Source of the DNA: Erysipelotrichaceae bacterium
Lineage (GTDB): Bacteria; Bacillota_I; Bacilli_A; Erysipelotrichales; Erysipelotrichaceae
NCBI GenBank assembly: GCA_030694975.1
Contig: JAUYTU010000035.1
Coordinates: forward strand, 124,001-188,000
Reading direction: 5' to 3'
DNA length: 64,000 nt
Shown: positions 26,644 to 34,277 of the stretch, one piece after another
How positions within the stretch are numbered: the first letter of the stretch is position 1
Layout of the letters: every line of letters starts with the position of its first letter
Made by a program: the position numbers and the translations under genes
The notes under the pieces: generated by a model
What the model was told of the DNA's origin: nothing
Seen by the model: only the letters and a program-made list of their open reading frames with translations
The model's database searches: none

Positions 26644-26680
26644 AGGTGAGATTTAGGTTAACGGGTCTCCCTTTTTATTT
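26644..26680 (+). terminator. Intra-cassette terminator, copy 1
   Basis: Imperfect GGTGAGA / TCTCCC stem with a GGTTAACG-containing loop followed by a T run, between the first and second cassette genes. The same element follows each of the three copies of the first gene. Confidence 0.7.
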
Positions 26681-26730
26681 TTAAAAATTTAAAGTTACCA
26701 AATGGCTAACCGCTAGAAAGTAGAGTATTT

Positions 26731-27063
26731 ATGAAATCATTTAAATCAGCATTTAATTTAGGAGTATTTGCGACGATCACTGTTGCCGCAACAGGTTACT
26801 ATTTTTTGAAGAAAAATAATCAGACGGCTGGAGCATTGCTAGACAGAAGCATCAATTCAATTGAGAAAGCAGCCAATCAAGCGAACATTGCTTTGAAAGA
26901 TGCTCAAGTGTTCGCACAAAACAAAGCAAGAAATGCATTTAAGAATGTCAATTATCATGTTGAGAATTTAAAAGATGATGTTAAAGAAACTATTGAAGGC
27001 GTTGATAACGGAATTGATGAACTAGCCCTAGACGCTAAGAAAAATGTCGAAAAGGGAATATAA
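26731..27063 (+). CDS. YtxH-like single-pass membrane protein, copy 1
   Basis: 110 residues. One N-terminal membrane segment at about 7-25 (GVFATITVAATGYYFLKK) is followed by a long polar, alanine- and asparagine-rich helix predicted to form an amphipathic or coiled stretch on one side of the membrane. This layout matches YtxH/DUF3042-type small stress proteins, though I do not see a diagnostic motif. No promoter of its own is evident, so it is probably read through the preceding terminator. The homologue in copy 2 is at 28817. Confidence 0.6.
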   Translation: MKSFKSAFNLGVFATITVAATGYYFLKKNNQTAGALLDRSINSIEKAANQANIALKDAQVFAQNKARNAFKNVNYHVENLKDDVKETIEGVDNGIDELALDAKKNVEKGI

Positions 27064-27118
27064 CAACTTCAGTTTGACGTCGATTTCTTATGTTAAGAAT
27101 AGAAAGGAGGGGAAGAAT

Positions 27119-27268
27119 ATGTTAGGAACAATTGCAATCATACTTATCATATTGTGGTTACTCGGTGTTGTATCGTCGGTCACTATGGGTGGATTTGTAC
27201 ATGTCTTGCTTGTTATTGCTGTTGTAATTATATTACTAAGACTTATTGGCGGTAGAAGAATCATTTAG
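27119..27268 (+). CDS. 49-residue lmo0937-family membrane protein, copy 1
   Basis: A tiny hydrophobic protein, MLGTIAIILIILWLLGVVSS at the start, with two membrane segments separated by TMGGFVHV and ending in the basic LRLIGGRRII. This pattern is typical of the lmo0937/DUF5670 family, found widely in Bacillota near stress genes and of unknown function. ATG 27119 has AAAGGAGGGG seven bases upstream, which fixes the start and excludes an upstream in-frame start at 27044. Copy 2 at 29190 differs at few positions. Confidence 0.8.
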   Translation: MLGTIAIILIILWLLGVVSSVTMGGFVHVLLVIAVVIILLRLIGGRRII

Positions 27269-27301
27269 TTAAATCACAAATCTAGAAAAAAAGGAGAAAG
27301 T

Positions 27302-28138
27302 ATGATGCGTATTCTTATAAGTCGCATTCTAAAAACACTAGCCACTGTTTCAGTGTTTGTGTTCTTTATATCGACAGCTTTTGCACAACAGGCACCCGTA
27401 CAAATTGGTGATACAGAGAACTTTGCGATCTTGGCAGGTTCAACCATTACCAATACTGGGAGTTCGGTTGTTTATGGAGACATTGGATTATTTCCGGGAA
27501 CTTCGTTTACCGGATCTGAAAACATCGTTTTGGATGGTAAAATACATTTAACCAACACGGATGCAAGTAAAGCGAAAGACGCCCTTACACTCGCTTACAA
27601 TGATGTGGCTGGCAGAACCCCGGTTACCATTATTGCTACTGAATTGGGCGGACAAACCTTACTTCCGGGTGTATATGCTTCCGAAAGCGGAACATTTGAA
27701 ATCACAGGAACCTTGACGTTGGATGCTAAAGGCGATAAAGATGCTATGTTTATCTTCCAAATGGCTTCGACACTTGTAACCGCATCCAACAGCAACGTTG
27801 AGTTAATCAATGCTGCAACTAGTTGTGCAATCTATTGGCAGGTGGGTAGTTCATCAACCCTAGGTGTGAACTCGAAATTCGTCGGACGAATATATGCGTC
27901 TGAATCGATCACACTAAACAACGGAGTAAAAGTTACTGGTCAATTATTAGCTATGACAGGTGCAGTTACTCTTGATAAAAATGTTGTATCAAATCAACTC
28001 TGTATGGCATCTCAAACAGATAATGAATTACCGAATACTTCCGATAATCCGGCAAATCAAGTCTTACTTGTAATTGCATTGTTGTTAATTGGAATCTCGT
28101 TATTGTATGTAGCTAGAGATACGTATAAGAAAGACTAG
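27302..28138 (+). CDS. DUF3494 ice-binding-like surface protein with LPxTS sorting signal, copy 1
   Basis: 278 residues. A signal peptide ends near AFA-QQ (about residue 29). A DUF3494 beta-solenoid domain runs from about 30 to 235, opening with NFAILAGSTITNTGSSVVYG and containing GGQTLLPGVY and FIFQMASTLVTAS, all family hallmarks. The last 36 residues form a sorting signal: LPNTSDN at about 243, a hydrophobic stretch and the tail YKKD. The motif has Ser where LPxTG has Gly. DUF3494 proteins bind ice or act as adhesin-like surface modules; which applies here is unknown. It starts behind AAAGGAG; ATG 27305 is an alternative. Confidence 0.88.
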   Translation: MMRILISRILKTLATVSVFVFFISTAFAQQAPVQIGDTENFAILAGSTITNTGSSVVYGDIGLFPGTSFTGSENIVLDGKIHLTNTDASKAKDALTLAYNDVAGRTPVTIIATELGGQTLLPGVYASESGTFEITGTLTLDAKGDKDAMFIFQMASTLVTASNSNVELINAATSCAIYWQVGSSSTLGVNSKFVGRIYASESITLNNGVKVTGQLLAMTGAVTLDKNVVSNQLCMASQTDNELPNTSDNPANQVLLVIALLLIGISLLYVARDTYKKD

Positions 28139-28155
28139 CTTTATCATAAAGTTAG

Positions 28156-28187
28156 AAACCGACCTTCAATTGGAGGTCGGTTTTTTG
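28156..28187 (+). terminator. Terminator of cassette copy 1
   Basis: Perfect 10-bp stem (AAACCGACCT / AGGTCGGTTT) followed by a T run. Confidence 0.93.
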
Positions 28188-28365
28188 TATTTAAACATCG
28201 CAAAAATCATTATAAAATTTATTTTTGAAGCCAAAGCATCAATGATTGTCATTAAGATCAGTGTTGTATATGATGAGTAATTCGCTTTATTGGAAGAAAA
28301 CTAAATATGCATAATAAATAATATATAATGTATAATGATTATTATAATAATAATATGAATAAAAC

Positions 28366-28394
28366 TTGACATTTTAGCATTAGTAGTGCATAAT
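28366..28394 (+). promoter_or_regulatory. Promoter of cassette copy 2
   Basis: TTGACA, 17 bases, CATAAT, in the same place relative to the first gene as in copy 1. Confidence 0.88.
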
Positions 28395-28412
28395 GTTATA
28401 AAGGAGCAACAA

Positions 28413-28685
28413 ATGAAAATACTCAAAGAGGGTATCGTTTCAAACTCAGACATGATTAAGAATTACAGATCATGTCGAGACAGAGCTGAAAGCACTGGAA
28501 GATTATTTATTTTCAAGAATAACCAACTTGACGCAGTGTTATTCTCGCTCACTGAAATTGAAAAACTCACACCAATATTGGAATATTTTGAAACATTAAG
28601 TAAAGAAGACAATGTAACTGCTTTAAATCTATTGCAAAGTTTAACTCATCCGACGAAGATCAAGACCCTTGATTTTAACGAATGA
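28413..28685 (+). CDS. Small Phd/YefM antitoxin-like protein, copy 2
   Basis: 90 residues, clearly homologous along its whole length to the proteins at 26328 and 30424: MKILKEGIVSNSDMIKNYRS at the start and LFIFKNNQLDAVLFSLTEIE in the centre. ATG 28413 follows AAAGGAG; an in-frame upstream ATG at 28386 overlaps the -10 region and is unlikely. No toxin-like gene is adjacent. Proposed role as for copy 1. Confidence 0.65.
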   Translation: MKILKEGIVSNSDMIKNYRSCRDRAESTGRLFIFKNNQLDAVLFSLTEIEKLTPILEYFETLSKEDNVTALNLLQSLTHPTKIKTLDFNE

Positions 28686-28729
28686 AGGAACAGGAACTTA
28701 TTGTAATATAGTCAACAATCTATTAGCAA

Positions 28730-28765
28730 GGGGAGATTTATGGTTAACGGGTCTCCCTTTTTATT
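28730..28765 (+). terminator. Intra-cassette terminator, copy 2
   Basis: GGGAGA / TCTCCC stem with a loop containing GGTTAACG, then a T run; the same element as in copy 1 but with a perfect outer stem. Confidence 0.78.
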
Positions 28766-28816
28766 ATAAATGTTTATGTTAATCATTTAGCTTAAAAGCT
28801 AGAAAGCAGGTTTATG

Positions 28817-29134
28817 ATGAAGTCAGCAATTAAAACAGCGTTTAGATTAGGAGTTTTTGCAACGATCACTGTCGCAGGCACTGTGTATTACTATTTTAAG
28901 AAAAATAGCGATACGCCAGGTGCATTGTTAGACAGAAGTATTGATTCACTTGAAAATGCTGCATATGAAGCAAACATTGCATTTCGTGATGCTCAAACCT
29001 ATGCTCAAAACAAAGCAAGAAATGAGTACAAGAATGTGAATTATCATGCAGTAAATTTGGGCGATAACGTAAAAGAGGGTATAAGAATTATGGACAGCGA
29101 AGCTTTTAAAAAGAATGTCGAAAAGAGAGTATAA
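28817..29134 (+). CDS. YtxH-like single-pass membrane protein, copy 2
   Basis: 105 residues, homologous to the protein at 26731. An N-terminal membrane segment (GVFATITVAGTVYYYFKK) is followed by a polar helical region in which GALLDRSIDSLENAA and AQNKARNEYKNVNYH match copy 1. The C-terminal third is shorter and more diverged. ATG 28817 is chosen over the adjacent ATG 28814 because its distance to GCAGG is better and it matches the copy-1 start. Confidence 0.6.
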   Translation: MKSAIKTAFRLGVFATITVAGTVYYYFKKNSDTPGALLDRSIDSLENAAYEANIAFRDAQTYAQNKARNEYKNVNYHAVNLGDNVKEGIRIMDSEAFKKNVEKRV

Positions 29135-29189
29135 CAACTTCAGTTTACTTTCCGTCTCTTACGTAAAGAAGAGAAAGGATGGAGATATC

Positions 29190-29339
29190 ATGTTAGGCAC
29201 AATTGCAATCATCTTGATTATCTTATGGCTCCTTGGTGTAGTATCAGCGACGACAATGGGTGGTTTCGTCCATGTATTGTTAGTTATTGCTATCGTTCTT
29301 ATTTTACTCAGACTTATCGGTAACCGAAGAATCGTTTAG
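29190..29339 (+). CDS. 49-residue lmo0937-family membrane protein, copy 2
   Basis: Nearly identical to the copy-1 protein at 27119: the first 19 residues match, followed by TTMGGFVHVLLVIAIV and the basic end RLIGNRRIV. Two membrane segments, function unknown. The start is fixed by AAAGGATGGAG upstream. Confidence 0.8.
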   Translation: MLGTIAIILIILWLLGVVSATTMGGFVHVLLVIAIVLILLRLIGNRRIV

Positions 29340-29379
29340 TTTCATTGCTTAAATGCAATTATAAAAAAGGAGAAAGTAT

Positions 29380-30213
29380 ATGCGAAAATTCAACAGTCAT
29401 ATTATAAAAACTTTAGCCTCTTTGTTTGTGTTTGTATTCTTTGTTTCCACAGCGTTTGCACAACAAGCTGCCGTTCAAGTTGGTGATACCAAGAACTTTG
29501 CGATCTTGGCCGGTTCAACCATTACCAACACCGGTAGCACAGTTGTCTACGGTGACATCGGGTTATCTCCGGGAACATCGTTTACCGGATCTGCAGATGT
29601 CGTATTGGATGGCGAAATACATTTAACCAACACGGATGCAAGTAAAGCGAAAGACGCGCTTACACAAGCATACAATGATGTGGCAGGAAGAATTCCAGTT
29701 ACCATTATTGCTACTGAATTGGGCGGACAGACCTTACTTCCGGGAGTATATGCATCAGAGAGTGGAACTTTTGAAATCACCGGAACATTGACGTTGGATG
29801 CTCAGGGTGATTCTAGCGCAATATTCATCTTTCAAATGGCATCAACGTTAGTTACGGCATCAAACAGTAAAGTAGAACTGTTAAAATCCGCATCCAGCTG
29901 TAAAGTATATTGGCAGGTAGGCAGCTCTGCCACATTAGGGGTAAATTCAGATTTTGCTGGTCGCATTTATGCTTCTGAGTCGATCACACTTAACAATGGT
30001 GCAAAAGTCATTGGACAGGTGCTTGCGATGACCTCAGCTGTAACACTCGACAACAATGTTATTTCAAATCAAGTTTGTATGGCAAGTCAAGACAATAACG
30101 GACTGCCTAATACATCAGACAATCTTGTTAATCAAGTTTTGCTAGCCTTATCACTGCTTCTTATCGGGATCTCGCTGTTGTACGTAGCTAAAGATACTTA
30201 TAAAAAGGACTAA
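29380..30213 (+). CDS. DUF3494 ice-binding-like surface protein with LPxTS sorting signal, copy 2
   Basis: 277 residues with the same architecture as the copy-1 protein: signal peptide ending at AFA-QQ, a DUF3494 domain, and a C-terminal LPNTSDN (about residue 242), hydrophobic stretch and YKKD. Most differences lie in the signal peptide and the last third of the domain. Retention of the exact sorting motif in both copies argues that both are surface-anchored and functional. AAAAAGGAG lies upstream. Confidence 0.88.
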   Translation: MRKFNSHIIKTLASLFVFVFFVSTAFAQQAAVQVGDTKNFAILAGSTITNTGSTVVYGDIGLSPGTSFTGSADVVLDGEIHLTNTDASKAKDALTQAYNDVAGRIPVTIIATELGGQTLLPGVYASESGTFEITGTLTLDAQGDSSAIFIFQMASTLVTASNSKVELLKSASSCKVYWQVGSSATLGVNSDFAGRIYASESITLNNGAKVIGQVLAMTSAVTLDNNVISNQVCMASQDNNGLPNTSDNLVNQVLLALSLLLIGISLLYVAKDTYKKD

Positions 30214-30222
30214 TCGATAACT

Positions 30223-30260
30223 AAAAAAACAGGATCAAATATATTTGGTTCTGTTTTTTT
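30223..30260 (+). terminator. Terminator of cassette copy 2
   Basis: Long stem beginning AAAAAACAG and ending CTGTTTTTT with two G-U pairs in the RNA, and a T run. Confidence 0.85.
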
Positions 30261-30375
30261 GCGTCTGTACCCAATCGAATAAAATGCAAAGCAATCAAAA
30301 TGATGCACAAAATAATTGGTTAAAATTAGCGAACTATAAGTTTAATAATTATTTATTATAAAATGTGAATATTAA

Positions 30376-30404
30376 TTGACATTAATTTTCGTTTGAAGTA
30401 TAAT
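30376..30404 (+). promoter_or_regulatory. Consensus promoter of the third Phd-like gene
   Basis: TTGACA, 17 bases, TATAAT: perfect match, with the same spacing to its gene as in the two full cassettes. Confidence 0.9.
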
Positions 30405-30423
30405 ATCCTAAAAGGAGACACAA

Positions 30424-30696
30424 ATGAAAATCTTCAAAGAGGGCATTGTTTCAAACTCAGACATGATAAAAAATTACAGAACTTGTCGAGAAAAATCTGA
30501 AAAAACCGGAAGATTATATATCTTCAAGAACAACCAACTTGATGCAGTGTTATTCTCACTTATTGAATTTGAGAAACTTACACCGATATTAGAATATTTT
30601 GAAAGTTTAAGCATAGAAGACAATGTAACTGCCCTTAATTTATTGCAGAGCTTAACTCATCCTGCCAAAATCAAATCCCCTGATTTTAATGAATGA
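30424..30696 (+). CDS. Small Phd/YefM antitoxin-like protein, copy 3 (orphan)
   Basis: 90 residues, homologous to 26328 and 28413 (GIVSNSDMIKNYRT, IFKNNQLDAVLFSLIEFEKL). It has its own promoter, AAAGGAG and following terminator, but no YtxH-like, membrane or DUF3494 genes come after it, so it is either a remnant of a third cassette or evidence that this gene is an independent module. It converges on a radical SAM gene. Confidence 0.65.
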   Translation: MKIFKEGIVSNSDMIKNYRTCREKSEKTGRLYIFKNNQLDAVLFSLIEFEKLTPILEYFESLSIEDNVTALNLLQSLTHPAKIKSPDFNE

Positions 30697-30739
30697 AGTT
30701 TAAAACTTATTGTAGTATGTTCAATAATCGATTGTTATT

Positions 30740-30773
30740 GGGAGATTTGTGGCTAACCGATCTCCCTTTTTAC
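30740..30773 (+). terminator. Terminator after the third Phd-like gene
   Basis: GGGAGAT / ATCTCCC perfect stem, with an inner GG-CTAA-CC pairing in the loop, then a T run. Homologous to the intra-cassette terminators. Confidence 0.85.
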
Positions 30774-30787
30774 TTTAAAAAATCAAT

Positions 30788-31624
30788 TTAATCAAAACGA
30801 CTTCGAAATTCGCAATGCTGACAAAAAGATTCAATGAGTTTTCGATTGTTAAAGCCATCGTACATAATCTTTAGGCGAGAGGAGTCAATCAACTCTGAAA
30901 ACGGTGAAGAAAATACATTACCCAGAGCAATCGCACCATCATGGTCTAGACAGCAGGGGACTAATGTTCCGTCACTTAATATACCCAACATCGTTCGAGT
31001 ACCATAACATGTACCGACCCTACTTGAACTTACCGGATCACTGGGCCATTGAAACTTTTTGTCCAATGAAAAATAGACATTCTTGGTGTTAGTCAAATAA
31101 CGCTTTTTTTCAATAAAGAGATCGTCCATCTCAATATTAAAAAAAGATAAACAATTGTTTAAGCCATTTGTAAACACTTGCTCACTGAAGTTCCATAACC
31201 TAATTTGGACTATTTTTCCTGATTCAGCAAGCTGAGTAAGTTGGTTCAACAGACGGGCACGGTTATTTGAATCTTCAAGATAACCGATTGTCTGCATGGA
31301 CTGAAGAGATATGGATACTTGTCGGATGGCGGGAGAATTGATAAGTGAATCTATTTTTTCATGAAGCATTGTACCATTGGTAACCAACTGTACTTGTAAT
31401 TTGTTTTGATTAGCGATTTCAAGTATTTCCTTAAGATCAGGATGTAATAGTGGTTCTCCTTGAACATGAAGATAAATGTAGTCCGTAAAAAAACGGATCT
31501 GGTCGCAAATCATTTTGAATTCAACAACCGACATAAAACGCTTTGGTCGATGACTTTTGGCACAAAAATCGCATGTCAGGTTGCATTGATTCGTGATTTC
31601 GATGTAGATCCGTTTATATTTCAT
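30788..31624 (-). CDS. Radical SAM protein with SPASM-like C-terminus
   Basis: 278 residues. The radical SAM iron-sulfur motif CNLTCDFC is at residues 14-21, followed by conserved HVQGEPLLHPDL and LVTNGTML segments. The C-terminal third carries further cysteines (GTCYG, VPCCLD, CQHC) in the order expected for a SPASM-type auxiliary cluster, within the usual dG.l.pC..lGNv pattern. Such enzymes modify peptides or act in cofactor pathways; the substrate is unknown and no precursor peptide is visible. It lies 37 bases downstream of the lysine-type transporter ATPase gene, with its own likely promoter. Confidence 0.85.
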   Translation of the reverse strand: MKYKRIYIEITNQCNLTCDFCAKSHRPKRFMSVVEFKMICDQIRFFTDYIYLHVQGEPLLHPDLKEILEIANQNKLQVQLVTNGTMLHEKIDSLINSPAIRQVSISLQSMQTIGYLEDSNNRARLLNQLTQLAESGKIVQIRLWNFSEQVFTNGLNNCLSFFNIEMDDLFIEKKRYLTNTKNVYFSLDKKFQWPSDPVSSSRVGTCYGTRTMLGILSDGTLVPCCLDHDGAIALGNVFSSPFSELIDSSRLKIMYDGFNNRKLIESFCQHCEFRSRFD

Positions 31625-31641
31625 AGGTATCCTCGATGGAT

Positions 31642-31650
31642 ATCATAGCA
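31642..31650 (-). promoter_or_regulatory. Extended -10 promoter for the radical SAM gene
   Basis: On the minus strand TGCTATGAT fits the extended -10 pattern, 18 bases before the start. Only a weak TTACGT stands 17 bases upstream, inside the ATPase gene. Confidence 0.5.
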
Positions 31651-31661
31651 CACTTTAAAAA

Positions 31662-32393
31662 TTAACGTAAGACACGGGCCAGAAACTCTTTGGTCCGTTG
31701 ATGTTTTGGATTTGAGAACATTTCTTTCGGTGATCCTTGTTCACAGACAACTCCCTGATCCATAAATACGACTAAATCAGCCACATCATTGGCAAAGGAC
31801 ATTTCATGAGTCACAATCAGCATAGTTAAACCCTCATCTGCAAGTTGCTTGATGACTTCCAATACCTCCCCAACCATTTCTGGGTCAAGTGCACTGGTTG
31901 GTTCATCCAGAAGCAGAATACGCGGTTCCATGCATAATGCACGAGCGATGGCCACGCGTTGCTTTTGACCGCCGGAAAGGCTTTTGACGGATTGATTCGC
32001 AAAATCAAGCATGCCAACTTTCTCGAGATATTTCAATGCCACTGTTTTAGCCTCATCTTTTGAACGTTTAAGAACCTCTGTCTGACCAATCATACAATTT
32101 TGAATAGCATTCATATGACTGAACAGATTGAATGACTGAAAGATCATACCCACATGAGAGCGATATTGATTGATATTAAAATCTGCGGTCATAATATTTT
32201 GACCGTCAACAACGATTTCGCCGCCATTGGGTGTTTCCAGTAAGTTAATGCAGCGAAGAAGCGTACTTTTACCTGAACCGGAAGAACCAATCAGACAGAC
32301 GACTTGTTTCTCATCGACAGTTAAATTTATATCCTTTAAGACCAGATTGGAGCCAAAAGATTTGTTTAAATTTTTGATATCAATCAGACTCAT
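31662..32393 (-). CDS. Polar amino-acid ABC transporter ATP-binding protein (lysine-regulated)
   Basis: A 243-residue GlnQ/HisP-type ATPase. Walker A is GSSGSGKST, the Q-loop is MIFQSFNLF, the signature is [15 protein letters not shown] and Walker B is [13 protein letters not shown], with the switch histidine in VTHEMSF. It overlaps the permease gene by ATGA and has AAGGAG upstream. It energises the uptake system encoded by the three-gene operon downstream of the lysine riboswitch. Confidence 0.95.
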   Translation of the reverse strand: MSLIDIKNLNKSFGSNLVLKDINLTVDEKQVVCLIGSSGSGKSTLLRCINLLETPNGGEIVVDGQNIMTADFNINQYRSHVGMIFQSFNLFSHMNAIQNCMIGQTEVLKRSKDEAKTVALKYLEKVGMLDFANQSVKSLSGGQKQRVAIARALCMEPRILLLDEPTSALDPEMVGEVLEVIKQLADEGLTMLIVTHEMSFANDVADLVVFMDQGVVCEQGSPKEMFSNPKHQRTKEFLARVLR

Positions 32394-33184
32394 GCTTTTT
32401 GCTCCTTTCTTTTAAGCGACGGAAAACTGCCGGGCATCGATTGCGATGCTCCGCCAAAACCTTTTGGGGAGTCCAACTTTCGTTCAATTATACGTAAGAT
32501 TTGGGTTGTGGTGAACGTTAAAAACAGATAGATTACGGCTGTAACCAAAAATGTATCGCGGTATCTGAAGACAATTCCGGCGACTGAGTTGGATTGGAAA
32601 AAGAGTTCAGTTACGCTGATAACATTTAATACGGATGTATCTTTGATATTGACCACGAATTCATTGCCGATGGCCGGAAATGCATTGCGAATTGCTTGGG
32701 GTAGTATGATTTTAATCATGGCCTGTGTGTTATTCATCCCAATGGATCGGGCTGCTTCATACTGACCGTCATCAATGGACTGAATCCCAGCCCGGATGAT
32801 TTCAGCCATATACGCACCGGTATTAACGGAAACAATAAAGATGCCGGCTTGAATTGGGCTCCACATGATGTACTGACGCAAACCGTGGTACATAAATACC
32901 GCTTGTACCATCATCGGCGTTCCGCGAAACACTTCAATGTAGATAGTTGCGATCAGGCGCATGAACTTCTTAATGAATCTAGAAAAAAGAGAATCTTTGG
33001 GTGTGAACTTTACGTTGCGAATACTGGCAACGATTAAACCGATAATCAAACCGATGATGGTAGCGCTTAAGGAGATAAGTAATGTCGTCCTAGCTCCGGC
33101 CCAAAAGAGGGGAGCATAGCGCTGATAGATATACCAAGACCCGCCAAGCAAGTCGGCGGGTATTTTACTGCCTAAAAGAAACAC
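32390..33184 (-). CDS. Polar amino-acid ABC transporter permease (lysine-regulated)
   Basis: A 264-residue HisM/GlnP-type inner-membrane permease. The EAA loop that docks the ATPase reads [23 protein letters not shown]. Several membrane segments are visible, including one at [21 protein letters not shown] place the start at GTG 33184, which shares a base with the preceding TAG stop and has GGAAGG six bases upstream. The longer reading frame would overlap the binding-protein gene by 43 bases with no ribosome site. Confidence 0.92.
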   Translation of the reverse strand: MFLLGSKIPADLLGGSWYIYQRYAPLFWAGARTTLLISLSATIIGLIIGLIVASIRNVKFTPKDSLFSRFIKKFMRLIATIYIEVFRGTPMMVQAVFMYHGLRQYIMWSPIQAGIFIVSVNTGAYMAEIIRAGIQSIDDGQYEAARSIGMNNTQAMIKIILPQAIRNAFPAIGNEFVVNIKDTSVLNVISVTELFFQSNSVAGIVFRYRDTFLVTAVIYLFLTFTTTQILRIIERKLDSPKGFGGASQSMPGSFPSLKRKEQKA

Positions 33185-33996
33185 TAGTTGCCTTCCGGTT
33201 GACGTTCTAGAGCATCCGCCATCCACAGATTGCGGGTATCATCGGTAATACCGGCAAGAATCGTGTTGATAGAAGCTAGCAAGTCTGTATCTGTTTTACG
33301 AACCGCAACAGAAACCGTCGTATCTTCAAAGGAAGTCGCAAAACCCAAACCTTCTTCAAAGGAAACAATCACTAAATCGCTGTTGGTTGCCACGATGGAA
33401 ATCGCGACCGGCCGCTCGGATACCATGGCATCCGCATCTTTTGTGCTAACCGAGTTAACCAGCAAAGGGAAGGATGATAATGGTGTCATGTGAACGACAT
33501 TTGGAATCTGATCAATAATGTCATCATGAAACGTACTTAATTGAGCAATGACCTTGGCTCCGTTAAAGTTTGCGAGTGACGTGGCACTGGCATAAGCAGA
33601 GTCCTTACGAACGATCAATACCATGTCTGAAGCATAATAAGGTGTTGAAAAACTGACGCTCTCACGACGCTCGGCAGTGTCGGTCATCCCGGCAACGATC
33701 ATGTCGATTTCATTGGAGTTGAGGGCAGGTTCCAAACCTTCCCAAGCTATTTTCTTAACGATCAGTGTTTTGTCTAGACCATCCGCAATGGCTTGAGCGA
33801 TCGCAATGTCATAGCCATCACAGTAGGCTGCATCACCTTCAATTTTAACGGCAGGGGCTGCACTTTCAATTTGGGTCCAGTTAAACGGAGCATAGTTGCA
33901 TTCAAGACCGACGATAATCGAATCATCTGTGGAAGCCGGCGCACAACCTGCCAGCAAGAGTGTTAATAAACTTAAGGTTGCAATAATTTTTCTCAT
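33184..33996 (-). CDS. Amino-acid ABC transporter substrate-binding lipoprotein (probable lysine)
   Basis: A 270-residue type II periplasmic-binding-fold protein. The lipobox LLLAGC near residue 17 marks a lipoprotein. The family segments VGLECNYAPFNW, GYDIAIAQAIAD and DMIVAGMTDTAERRESVSFSTPYY follow. ATG 33996 has AGGAGG upstream, which excludes an earlier in-frame start. Lysine is the likely ligand because the operon sits directly under a lysine riboswitch; sequence alone would say only polar or basic amino acid. Confidence 0.93.
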   Translation of the reverse strand: MRKIIATLSLLTLLLAGCAPASTDDSIIVGLECNYAPFNWTQIESAAPAVKIEGDAAYCDGYDIAIAQAIADGLDKTLIVKKIAWEGLEPALNSNEIDMIVAGMTDTAERRESVSFSTPYYASDMVLIVRKDSAYASATSLANFNGAKVIAQLSTFHDDIIDQIPNVVHMTPLSSFPLLVNSVSTKDADAMVSERPVAISIVATNSDLVIVSFEEGLGFATSFEDTTVSVAVRKTDTDLLASINTILAGITDDTRNLWMADALERQPEGN

Positions 33997-34023
33997 AATT
34001 TCCTCCTGAGTGCTGCTGATATA

Positions 34024-34054
34024 AAAAAGATCGTGCTCTACACACGACCTGTTA
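34024..34054 (-). terminator. Expression-platform terminator of the lysine riboswitch
   Basis: On the minus strand GGTCGTG / CACGATC (one G-U pair) followed by six T residues, between the aptamer and the binding-protein gene. Lysine binding would favour this hairpin and stop transcription. Confidence 0.85.
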
Positions 34055-34067
34055 ACAACCAAGGTTT

Positions 34068-34223
34068 TTGTAGCGCCACTTCAGTAACTGAAGGAGTGTT
34101 TCAAGTGTTTCCTGAAACCCCACAAGCGGCCATGCCTTGCCATCTTGTTCGGCGGTGATTGCCTTTCACTGAAATCATCGCCCGCCGGCTCCTTCAGCTA
34201 CTTTTCTGCACCGCTACCTCTAA
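34068..34223 (-). ncRNA. Lysine riboswitch (L box)
   Basis: The minus-strand leader carries the L-box core: TAGAGG at its 5' end, AGTAG, then GTGAAAGG ... CACCGCCGAA, the conserved junction segments of the lysine aptamer. The closing helix P1 can pair 34212-34217 with 34070-34075 (GTAGCG with CGCTAC). The order and spacing match RF00168 as I know it. It precedes a polar amino-acid ABC transporter, an expected target. Confidence 0.9.
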
Positions 34224-34241
34224 TCTTTTTTATTCTCGTAA

Positions 34242-34270
34242 ACTATACTAAAACTTGATGTTGTTGTCAA
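34242..34270 (-). promoter_or_regulatory. Promoter of the lysine-riboswitch operon
   Basis: Minus-strand TTGACA, 17 bases, TATAGT, ending about 20 bases before the first aptamer helix. Confidence 0.88.
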
Positions 34271-34277
34271 TGCTATT

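Larger units (their letters stand above)
26258..28138 (+). repeat. Envelope cassette, copy 1 (direct repeat of 28343-30213)
   Basis: Promoter, small Phd-like gene, terminator, YtxH-like gene, 49-residue membrane gene and DUF3494 gene recur in the same order and spacing at 28343-30213. The first 30 bases (26258-26287) are identical in the two copies. The DUF3494 proteins are mostly identical residue for residue, and the third genes nearly so. Copy 1 and copy 2 are separated by a terminator and about 200 bases. Confidence 0.9.
28343..30213 (+). repeat. Envelope cassette, copy 2
   Basis: Second copy of the four-gene unit described at 26258. The order, ribosome sites, intra-cassette terminator and the 30 bases ending in the -35 region (28343-28372) are conserved. 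Its final terminator differs in sequence from that of copy 1. Confidence 0.9.

Noticed and set aside
27302-30213. Assembly artefact producing two cassettes
   Set aside because: The copies differ across coding and intergenic DNA, including different final terminators and a diverged second gene, which is unlike a misassembly.
26328-30696. A type II toxin-antitoxin system
   Set aside because: No RelE, Doc, PIN or other toxin-like frame is adjacent to any of the three small Phd-like genes, so a toxin-antitoxin pair cannot be claimed.
30376-30773. Complete third cassette
   Set aside because: Only the head gene with promoter and terminator is present; a minus-strand radical SAM gene follows directly.
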